Assembly: GCA_902651635.1 (NCBI GenBank)
Contig: CACRSC010000115.1
Coordinates: forward strand, 16,016-80,015
DNA length: 64,000 bases
Reading direction: 5' to 3'
Source: Mastigamoeba balamuthi
Lineage: Eukaryota; Evosea; Mastigamoebida; Mastigamoebidae
Every line of letters begins with the position of its first letter. The first letter of the stretch is position 1. A program made the translations under genes and the position numbers. The notes under the pieces were generated by a model. That model was not told the DNA's origin. It worked only from the letters and a program-made list of their open reading frames with translations, and did not search any database. Shown here in pieces: positions 31,607 through 40,381 of this stretch.

Positions 31607-32820
31607 ATGGCGCAGCCTATCTGAGCATTCCGCTGGACCCTCCCTGGTGGAACTGCCCTGAACTCCCTCCTGAGCGTTCTGCGGGAGCTCGCACGCGAGT
31701 CCGCGGACCTGCGAACTCCCTCGCCCCCGCTGCACGAGCGCATCTGGTTCTCCGCTTCCTGGTGCACTACCAGCACTGCTCAGCCCTGATAAGGCTCCTC
31801 GCGTGCCCTCCCTTTCCCTCTGCCGAGGCCTGGAGGATGAAACGGGAGCACCAGCCAAACTTAGCAACCGTGTGGCTGCACCTCTGGAGGCACAGGGTCC
31901 TCAGGATCTCGCTGCTGCCCTCTGAGTACGACACCGCGGATGCCACGTGGCTGCAGGAGGCGTCGCTGTGCCTGGCGCTGGGCATGCACCTGCGTGTGGG
32001 AAGTGTGAGTCCTGTGCAGCTGCTGAGCCCTCTCGTTGCGCGAGCTTGTGTGCTCGTTCCTCTGGCGAGCTGTTCAACTCGCTGTCTCTGGTGGACTTGA
32101 GGGAACCGCTGCTGTGCTGCTTCCACGCGGCCACCCACAGGCTCGCACTCATCACACGCGACCCGGCGGACAGCCAGCTCGTGCGCAGGAGGGTGGCTGT
32201 CGTCAGCTTCGCGAGGCTCCCCAGCGACCCCTTCGTCGCGCACGCGCTGCCGGGGCTCGTATGGAAGATATGGAAGTGCGCGTGGTCGCACTCTGGCAGA
32301 AGCATCTTCGTCTGGTCCGGAGGCCGCAAGTCAGCGCTGCTCACACGCGTCGACGTCGCCACGGGCGCTTCAGAGCGCAGATCTGCCACGGCTGCCGAAG
32401 CGAAGCATCCGACAGCTCGTGGTGTTGCTCGATGCAGCAGAGGACAGTGGGGTGGCATTCGACGACCGCATGGACGCGATGGAGCGGTTCAACTCGTTGC
32501 TTTTCGAGCGAGGGCAGAACATCCGAGTGCCCACGGGAACGCAGCAGCAACAGCTTCGGGTGGACCCCTGCACTCTGCAGGTCACGGCACCGCCACCGCT
32601 GTGCTTATCTCCGACGGCGTGCTTCACAACCGACGGCAGCCTCTGGTTCTCGCTGGAGCGCTGTGAGGACGGGTTCGTGTGGCTCGTGTGCCACAACATG
32701 GCCACCAGGCGTGAGCTGCACTCCTGGAGGATCTACGAGGACAGCTTATCCTTCGAGAACCAGGGCCTCATTTCCGTCGATGGGAGAGTATTGAGGGAAT
32801 CTGTGTTCACTTTAACCTGA
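31607..32820 (+). pseudogene. LGMHPRVG-family copy 4
   Basis: Starts ATGGCGCAGCCTATC and meets a stop at codon 6. The family sequence then continues in shifting frames: LLSVLRELARESADL, SPPLHERIWFSAS, LALGMHLRVGSVSPVQLLSP. At about 32060 the sequence jumps from the REFVCSF region straight to SGELFNSLSLVD, an internal deletion of roughly 130 codons. The C-terminal part is open from 32419 to 32820 and keeps RFNSLLFERGQNIRVPTGTQ and DGFVWLVCHNMATRRELHSW. It is closest to the intact minus-strand copy at 49854-51338. Confidence 0.75.
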
Positions 32821-33450
32821 GGGCAGTTGTGTTCCTTGGCATCAGAGGAACCACTGGGATCGAGTGTGCCGACATGCCGACAGACTGAGTGGCTCAGTGT
32901 ACAATTTATGATAAGATTAGAACAGACCTAACTTGGCTCAATTATCCGACGACAGATCAGACTTTCCGTCTCACATCTGCTCTCTGTGAAGTCTCTGGAT
33001 CTCGAGGATGCTTGGCACTCGATACAGAGATGTCTTGCAGTACTCACCAAAAAAAGGCCGCAAGTTGTATCTTCGAGACACGATGGAGTATCGTCGGACG
33101 TGCCCTGGGCCTCGTGCTCATTCGCCTTACCTGAGCATTGGCAGGACAGGGGATCCCTACTGCTTAGTCTGTGGCCCACAGTTGGCGCTCTCTGCTGTCC
33201 CCCTTCGTGCCCCCTGAGCAGTTCCCCAGGCGGCTGTGGCATCTTCGAGATCCGCAGCACTCCAGCCTGAAAAGCAGACTGTGCCTGACTGTATCTGCTC
33301 TCCTATCACATTGGGAGGCGAGGAGGTGAGTTTGGACACTTGCCCTGCTCTGCCCCGCTCCCGTACGTCTTCGCGGTGGTAGTGGGTGCTGCTCCTCCTC
33401 CTCTTCCTACGACGTCGACGCCTGTGAGGCCTGTGACGAGGCCACACAGC
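32821..33450. other. intergenic, no gene seen
   Basis: Short open frames only. A faint resemblance of 33180-33210 to the family's WRSLLP coding DNA suggests further remnants, but this is not strong. Confidence 0.3.
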
Positions 33451-33700
33451 AACATGCTGCGCCCGTGCTACACGTCGCTGTTCTTCTATGACGTGTGGCC
33501 TGCTGTTCAACTTGATGACGTTCGCGCACAGCAGGGTGTCGGTGCTGTGCTGCTTCCACGAGGCCTCTCGCGTGGTCGAACTCTGGCAGAAGCGTCTTCC
33601 TGTGGTCAGACGAGTTCTACCCCACGACGCCCACCGGTGTAGACGTCTCCACGGGGGCCTTGGGGCAGGTATCACTGATAACACAACCAGAGACAAGTAG
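33451..33700 (+). pseudogene. LGMHPRVG-family fragment (copy 5)
   Basis: MLRPCYTSLFFYD resembles MRPCYTLLYLYD of copy 3. It is followed in another frame by VLCCFHEAS and WQKRL, corresponding to the LLCCYHEAS blade and the WSHSGRS region. Both ends are missing. Confidence 0.55.
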
Positions 33701-33839
33701 GTATCATTCCCTTCTGAAATCGGCGCCTCAATGCCGCTGAGACCACGACCTTGAGGAGGTCTCTCGTATGAGTGGTGTGCGGTGTTCGCGAGAGGGGAGC
33801 TGGCGTTCACCGCTCGAGGGACCAGGGAGATGCCGTGGG

Positions 33840-33915
33840 GTCAATGAGTACCTGTGGCTCAGCCTGTGGGAGCTCAGGGACCACTAGTGCTCTCTACTGC
33901 CCACTGCGTTCAACA
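33840..33915 (+). pseudogene. LGMHPRVG-family scrap (copy 6)
   Basis: DNA reading GAGCTCAGGGACCACTAGTG and CTCTCTACTGCCCACTGC resembles the segment of copy 3 that encodes the LWEHR.. WRSLLP region. Only ~70 bp are recognisable. The bases 33916-34267 hold flank sequence shared with copy 4 and nothing else I can name. Confidence 0.4.
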
Positions 33916-34267
33916 CCGTGTAACTGCAATTGTCAATGTGATTGGCACTGGGCCTGCAGATGCAAGTCACCACGCCACACCACACGTGGCAAGCTGCTGG
34001 ACTGGGGGCATCGCTGTGGAGGAGCACCGCTACCCCTCGCATGGAACCGGGACGCTGTTTCCTGTCCTGAGAAAAAACCCGCTTTGCTGATCTGTCTGAA
34101 GAGCCAAAGAAGGCAAACAACATGGCCGAACTTTGGGAAACGAGCAACCTGAGGTCAACAGTCAAACTATCCCCTCGGAATTCAACAACGAGCACTCAAG
34201 TCCGGTAAGTCAATCGCAGTCCATTCGAATCGACACAGTGAATTCGGAGCTCCTGCAGTCCGCAGCC

Positions 34268-35740
34268 ATGGCGCAGTCTATCTGGGCATTCCGCTCTACT
34301 CTACCCAGTGGAACTGACCTGCACTCACTCCTGAGCGTTCTGCGGGAGCTCGCACGCGAGTCCGCGGACCTGCGAACTCCCTCACTCCCGCTGCACGAGC
34401 GCCTCTGGTTCTCCGCTCCCTGGTGCACTACCGGCGCCGCTCGAACCCTGATCAAGCTCCTCGCGTGCCCTCCCTTTCCGTCTGCCGAGGCCCGGAGGCT
34501 GAAGCGGGAGCACCAGCCGAACAAAGAGGCCGTGTGGCTGCACCTCTGGAGGCACAGGGGCCTCTGGCGCTCGCTGCTGCCCTCCGAGTACGACGCCGCG
34601 CACGCCACGTGGCTGCAGGAGGCGTCGCTGTGCTTGGCGCTGGGCATGCACCCGCGGGTGGGGAGTGCGAGCCCCGTGCAGCTGCTGAGCCCTCTGTTTG
34701 CCCGCGAGTTTGTGTGCTCGTTCCTCGCGCCCCCCGCTTCCTTTGTCGCCATCTGCATCCTTCCGGGTGTGGATGAAGGTGCCTTCTGTGCCAGAGTCAT
34801 GCTGGTGCGCCCAGGCCTTGGCGCTGTGGTTCTCCAGGAGCCCGGGGCCTCTAGCACCAGCAATCTTGTGGCTCAAGTGGTGGCGCACACGAGCACAACT
34901 GTCGTGCTTGCCTGCACAGCCTGGAAGTTCCCCAGGGGTCCCCGTGCCGTGCATTGTTTCTCGATTTCGTTCTACCTGTACGACGCCGTCTCGGGGGAGC
35001 TGTTCAATGCAGTGTCGATGAAGAACTACGATCTGGATCTATGCAGCTGCTACCACGAGGCTTCTCAAAGGCTCGCTTACGTGGCTCGTGATGCTTTGGG
35101 TGAGGGAACGGACTACTGTCTTGCAGTCGTCCCCTTTGGGAGGGATGCCTCTGGGCCTGTCGTGGTGCGCAATCTGGCCTATGGTTACTATGTCATGTGC
35201 GCATGGTCGCACTCTGGCCGCAGTGTCTACCTCTGGTCTGGTGGTCCATCATCGTTGACTCGCGTTGACATGGTCACGGGAGCACGGGAGCGACAGATGC
35301 TGTGGTCCTCACCACGAGGGCACATCGCTTCCTTTCCTCTGGTCCTCGACGCGGCGGAGGCCAGCGGGGTGACCTTCTCTGACAGCCTCAACGAGGTGGC
35401 CGAGCTCAGCAGAACGCTGTTTGCTGGAGCCATAAAGGCTGGCTTTCATGACGAGAGAAGAGTGCCGCTGCTCCAGGTCAACCCCGAGACTCTGGAGGTC
35501 TCCGTGGTGTCCAATGACCCCATGTACTGCAGGCGGAAGTACGCGTTCTTCACGGCGGATGGCAGCTACATGTATCTGGTGGATCTGGGCACCGACGGGT
35601 TCGTGTGGCTCGTGTGCCACGACGTGGCAACCGGCCAGTGTGTGCACGCGTGGAGGCTCTGTGAGTGCGGGAGCACGTTGCGGAGGGTCACAGCAGTCGT
35701 CTCCTCGAGATTCTGCAAAGCCAAGGCTGATGATTACTGA
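34268..35740 (+). CDS. LGMHPRVG-family protein, intact (copy 7)
   Basis: 490 codons without a break, no intron. N-terminal region (1-200): IWAFRSTLPSGTDLHSLLSV, RELARES, ERLWFSAPW, WLHLWRHRGLWRSLLP, LALGMHPRVGSASPVQLLSP and EFVCSFLAPPASFVAI. C-terminal region: repeated beta-rich segments, each with an aromatic-Asp turn: SFYLYDAVSGELFNAVSM, CSCYHEASQRLAYVA, CAWSHSGRSVYLWSGG, LTRVDMVTGARE, ITF.D-type SDSLNEVAELSRTLF, YAFFTADGSYMYLVDLG and DGFVWLVCHDVATGQCVHAW. These resemble WD/kelch-like blades. No signal peptide or transmembrane helix. I do not recognise the family; function is unknown. The start is fixed by conservation with other copies. Confidence 0.75.
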   Translation: MAQSIWAFRSTLPSGTDLHSLLSVLRELARESADLRTPSLPLHERLWFSAPWCTTGAARTLIKLLACPPFPSAEARRLKREHQPNKEAVWLHLWRHRGLWRSLLPSEYDAAHATWLQEASLCLALGMHPRVGSASPVQLLSPLFAREFVCSFLAPPASFVAICILPGVDEGAFCARVMLVRPGLGAVVLQEPGASSTSNLVAQVVAHTSTTVVLACTAWKFPRGPRAVHCFSISFYLYDAVSGELFNAVSMKNYDLDLCSCYHEASQRLAYVARDALGEGTDYCLAVVPFGRDASGPVVVRNLAYGYYVMCAWSHSGRSVYLWSGGPSSLTRVDMVTGARERQMLWSSPRGHIASFPLVLDAAEASGVTFSDSLNEVAELSRTLFAGAIKAGFHDERRVPLLQVNPETLEVSVVSNDPMYCRRKYAFFTADGSYMYLVDLGTDGFVWLVCHDVATGQCVHAWRLCECGSTLRRVTAVVSSRFCKAKADDY

Positions 35741-35992
35741 TTCGCATTCACCCAACAAAGGAGATCCACATGCCACCGGCTCAGCTACCTGTGCACTGGC
35801 ATCCCCTGATGAGAGGGGAACCCCGAGGTGTCACTCCGAGTATGCGACACCAGAAATTGTCATACTATTTGCTCTGGTACACGAATTGTCTTGCGTCCAA
35901 GCGGGCGACGCAGATGCCCAGTGACAGTGAGGTACGTGAGACCGATCCGATTGGCGAGTATAATTGTTAACGCCATTACAGAAACAGAGGCG
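35741..35992. other. short convergent intergenic
   Basis: 252 bp between the stops of the family gene and the Fic gene. Nothing seen. Confidence 0.4.
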
Positions 35993-37751
35993 TCACTGAG
36001 CGGACTCAACGAGGCCCATGAGCTGCGGGGCCACTGCGTTCTGCTGCCGCGCGATAAAGTCTGCAAAGGCGCTCGCGTCCCCGCGGAGCTCGTGCTGCTC
36101 GACCGCCCGGAAGTACTGGTCCCTGCTGCGCTGCCCCACGACCAGCGGCAGCAGCCCCGCACGCACGAGCACCGCCGTGGCCAGCGCTCTGGCGACGCGC
36201 CCGTTGGCCGCCTGGAACGGGTGGATCAGCCCCAACTGGCTGTGCGCCCACGCGGCAAGCGCCTCGGGCGCGATACAGTCCTCGTGCTGCCCGCTGCAGT
36301 CGCGGGTCAGTCAGTCAGTCAGCCCGTGAGCTCAGCGACGGCGCTTGCGGGCTCACCTGGCGCACGTGCAGACGCGGCCCGCGTACTCATTGTACAGCTG
36401 GGCGAAGCGGTCCACGGCCTCGGCGGCCCTGCTGGGCGGGCAGTACTGCACCGTGCGGCCCTCGGTGCCGCGCGGGCTGTTGGGGACGAGCTTCAGCTTC
36501 CCCACCCGCATCTTCGCGATCAGCTCCGCGGACCCTCGGCCGCCCGCCGGCACCGAGACGAACGGCGAGCTGCGCGTCAGGCGCCCGTGCAGCTCCAGCA
36601 GCGCCTCCCTGCTGAGCGGCCGCTGCCCGGGGGCCATCGCCAGCGCCATCTCCGCCGCCTCGAGCTGCCCCGCGATGACCGCAGCCGCGCTGATGCCCGC
36701 GAGGGCCCCAGAGGCCGCAGCCCCGCGCGCAGCGTCCGCACCGACGCCGTCTGCCACGAGCGCGCGCCTGGCGTCGGCCGAGAGGTTGTAGAGGCGGTCG
36801 ACCTCGCCCGTGTCGACGGCGTGCAGGCGCATCGCCCGCGCCCACGCCGTCTCGTTGGCGCGGAGCTGCGACGCCGAGGAGCAGAGGGCCGCGAGGTCGG
36901 CCCCACGGCCGCCTGTGGCCCACTGCTCGCGGGGCAGCGGGTCGACGGCGCGCCAGCGGAAGAGGACGCTGTCGTCGGGCACGCGGGCCTGCTGCAGCTC
37001 GGCGGCGGCTGCGGCGAGCATGTCCTTCTGCCAGAGCGCTGCCACGCGCTCGTGCTCGCGCAGAGCGTAGGCGCTCTGGGGCATCGCGGCCCGCAGGCGC
37101 CCCAGGGCCTCCAGGGCCTCCTCGCGCTCGAACATGGCAGAGCAGACCTGTGGGTGGGTGGTGGTGACTGCAGAGTCAGTGAGAGCGCACAGGGAGGGTT
37201 CTCTGAGCGGAGCTGTGGAGGTGGATGGTCTGAGAGTTGTGTGCGCGTGGTGCGTGTGACGGTCTGCTGCTGTCCTGTTGTTGTCGAGTACTGAGTGCGT
37301 GTTCGTGTGTGCTATGTGGTTCTGTGTTGCTGTTCAGTTGTCTTTTCGTGAAGTGCAGTGTGGTGTGTGCTTGTGCTTGTGTGTGTTCTGTGCTGTGGTG
37401 CTGTGCAGTTGCCTTTGCGTGCAGGTAGAGGGCTGTCGGGTGAGCGCTGGGGGCGCTGCTCAGCTCGCGCGTCGCCAGGTACGCGAACCGCAGCTGCCTG
37501 TTGGCGTAGTGGTCCAGCGCGGCGCCCAGAGCAGCGTCGTCGCGCACCTGGTCCTCGAACCACTGGGCGGTGGCCCCCGCCTCGGCTGCCGCTGCTGCGC
37601 TGCTGCTGCCCGTCGCCTGCACGTGGCGCACTGCCACTGCCACTGCCACGCAGCACACGGCCGCTGCCACTAACCCCACTGCGGCTGCTCGGCGGCGCAG
37701 GGGGCCTGCTGGCTGGCGGCGGGCTGGGGGACGTGTGCTGCTACGTGGCAT
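35993..37751 (-). CDS. membrane-anchored Fic-domain protein (FICD-like layout)
   Basis: Three exons are proposed: 37191-37751, 36357-37147 and 35993-36293 (~550 residues; frame closes exactly). An N-terminal hydrophobic segment (AAAVGLVAAAVCCVAVAVAV, residues ~24-43) suggests a type II membrane anchor as in FICD/HYPE. Next come helices, then the Fic core: REALLELHGRLTRSSPFV, KLVPNSPRGTEGRTVQYCPP, then WAHSQLGLIHPFQAANGRVA. Fic enzymes usually transfer AMP to Ser/Thr/Tyr. Here the catalytic His and the NGR…R loop are kept, but the acidic residue of HPFx(D/E)GNGR is Ala. The inhibitory (S/T)xxxE(G/N) helix appears as SAAAVIAGQ, without Glu. The last ~70 codons of exon 1 (CA-rich) may really be intron. 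Confidence 0.7.
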
Positions 37752-38187
37752 TCGCTCTCTCCGTATTCCGAATGGAAAATATCTGCAGATCTAGATTCGC
37801 TAAGAAAAGATCTCAGCAGCAGATGACATCAACACCTCTCGCGGGCAGACAAAAGGAGTGCTCAGTCTTCCAAGGATTTTGCCCTCATAGGAGTCAGGTT
37901 ATTCACTGCGGATGTAGAGAAACAAGTTCTCGCTCTTCATTGCCTCCGAGTTCTGCTTAAGACCTGCAGCGGAATATGCACATTCCCTCCCGAAAATCCC
38001 CAGAAGCGCTGCATTTATGGGTCCCCCCGAAAACTGAGATAGGCTCCCCTCAGCCCACTCTCCCAGCCTGGGCAGTGCGTGCATTGATGGCAGCCCTGCC
38101 GTGTCCCTCTTCTGCAGAGTCAGTCCTTCGACCACCGCCAGATATCTCCAGATATCTAGATATTTACAGATATTTACATACAAAGAT
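37752..38187. promoter_or_regulatory. divergent region between Fic and NPRL3 genes
   Basis: 436 bp between opposed ATGs. It contains AATATCTGCAGATCTAG near 37770 and several AGATATCT-type palindromes at 38139-38175, just upstream of the NPRL3 ATG. These may be regulatory but no known factor site is recognised. Confidence 0.4.
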
Positions 38188-40381
38188 ATGACGACGAGCG
38201 CGTCCTCCGCGGCCTCGGCGGGCGCAGCGGCGGCGGCGGCAGCAGCAGCAGCAGCACAGGGGGCGGGGGCAGGGGGCCCGTCGAAGCAGCCTCTGGACCT
38301 GGTGGGGATCCTGCTGGTGGCAGCGACGGAGCTGGAGGGGGCGCACCTGTCGCTGCGGTACCCGCCGGCCAAGCGCAACGTCGTCGCCCCCGAGACCCTC
38401 GCCCTCTGCGAGTCCACCGGCAGCGCCGCCCCCGGCAAGTGGGAGTACCGCGCAACCCCCATGGCCGCCCAGCGCCTCCGCTCGGGCGCCGCACGCACCG
38501 GTCTGCTACCCCCGCCCTCTCCCCCTGTGTGACGTGTCGCCGCCTCTTGGTTGTGTTTTGTTTGTTTTTGTTTTGTTTGTTTTGTTGCCTGTTTGTTTTT
38601 TGTTCTGTGTTTTGTTCCGTGTTTTGTTCTGCTCTGTGCCGCTGTTCGCTGCTCTTTGTGTTGTTGTTGCGCTCTGGTTCGGTGACTAGAGTGTCCGTGT
38701 GCTCCACGTGTCCTCAGTGAGATTCACTTGATTCCCCTTGTTATGTACTTCATTATTGTTGTCTGTGGCCACCAGGGCGCTTCCTGCTACCTGCACCCTC
38801 CACTGACACGCCTGTGTGCTCTGCTCGCTGTGGCCCCTCGCAGCCGCCTACGAGCTGCCGAGCGTGATCCTGGCGCCTGCGCTGATGCCGCGCGAGTCTG
38901 TCTGCAGGGGCGGCCCCCTCGAGCTCTGCGTCAGCGACACGGCGTTTGTGGGGTGGCCCACGCAGGTGCCGCGCCCCAAGTCGAGCGCCGCCGTCCAGTC
39001 GCGCGTGACGAGCGTCCACGTCGTCTTCGTGCTGGCCCGCGGCCGCGACGAGCACGGCGCCGCCCCGCAGCTCGTCAAGATCTCCCGCCAGATCTCCCAG
39101 TCGCTCGTCCACGAGGAGCTCAGGTGCGGGCCCTCTCTCGGGCTCGTTGCAGCCCGTCTGCCGCGTGGGTTCCCCCCTCGGCGCTGCCCGTTCCCAGCGC
39201 CAGCGGGACGTGGCCTTCGTCTGCGTGTGCTTTGTTTTCTCGGGCACTTCGTTTTTTCATAGCACTTTGTTTTTCACAGTATTTTTGTTTGTCGCGGAGC
39301 TCACTCGCGCGCAGATGCGGTTGGCTGTCGGCGGAGGTGGCGAAGCTGACGAGGGCGCGAGACATGTGGCTGCGAGCGCAGAACGTGCCGGGGCCGGACG
39401 GCTACAAGCCGGACATGCTGGACCTGACAGAGTACCTGCTGCAGATCTCGCCGCTCTGCTCGCAGCTCCGCGACGTCTTCCACCGCATGCGGCTCTCGGG
39501 CACGGCGCAGGTCTGCTTCAACGGCTGGACGTCGCTCAGCATCTCGCTCTGGGACCCCGCCATGCGCATCAACGCGAGCCTGCGGCCCTACCACGCGCTC
39601 TTCCTCGTCGACCACGAGCTCTCGGACCTCTCGTTCCGCTGCAGCCCCGCCATGGCCTGCCTGCTCACCCACGCCAAGCCCTCCAAGACCCTCAAGTGGG
39701 CCCCGCCCTCCCGCAGGCCCTCAGCCCCGCAGCCCCGCGCCATCGCTCACGCACGGCCAACGCCGCAGAGAGCTGGAGGTGGAGACGGGGATACCGCTCA
39801 AGCACATCTACGAGCTGGTCTCGCACCTCGTCTACTGGCGGTGCGCGCTCGTCAAGACGGTCGTGGCACGCGAGAACGTGTACTTGCTGAACCCGCGGCC
39901 GCTGCTGCCCATCTGCAGCCAGCCCACGACGCTGGCGGCGCTCTTCGCCCGCGACTGCCCGGCAAAGAAGCTGACGGACCTGCTGCGCGAGTTTGACCGC
40001 TGCCGGACGCTGGGCGAGCACATCGACGAGGCCTGCGCGGCGGCGGGCCAGGACCCCCTGGGGCAGCTCGAGGCCAGCGCGGTGGGCAAGGAGCTCGTGC
40101 AGCACGTGTGCTGGCTGCTGGCGCACGACCTGCTCGTGCAGGTGCACACGTTCGCGTACCTCGTGATGCCGCCGGGCGTCGCGCTGGCTGACGTCGACGA
40201 CGGGTCGCTGGCGTTCAAGCTCTTCGCGAGAGTCGCGCCGCTGCTCGACGGCCATCACCACACCGACGAGATCAAGTGGCGCGCCAACATCTCGCGCGCG
40301 GACCTCGAGGCCCTCTTCACGCGCTACGCCGCATACGTCGTCGTCGTCCACCACAGGGACATCGAGCGCATCGAGATGTAG
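38188..40381 (+). CDS. NPRL3: NPRL3, subunit of the GATOR1 complex
   Basis: Four exons, 38188-38500, 38844-39123, 39315-39695 and 39769-40381, give 528 residues with exact frame closure. The order matches human NPRL3: LVGILLVAATELEGAHLSLR (start of the longin domain), LPSVILAPALM, FVGWPTQV, VHVVFVLA, HEELRCGWLSAEVAKLT (human HEERRCQYLTREAKLI), FNGWTSLSISL, LRPYHALFLVDHE, CSPAMACLL, IYELVSHLVYW, the ENVYLLNP block, LLVQVHTFAYLVMPP, and a C-terminal winged-helix-like end FTRYAAYVVVVHHRDIE. With NPRL2 and DEPDC5, NPRL3 acts as a GAP for Rag GTPases and damps TORC1 when amino acids are short. The N-terminal poly-Ala run is lineage-specific. Introns are 114-343 nt and GC-rich except for a GTTTTG-rich stretch in intron 1. 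Confidence 0.9.
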
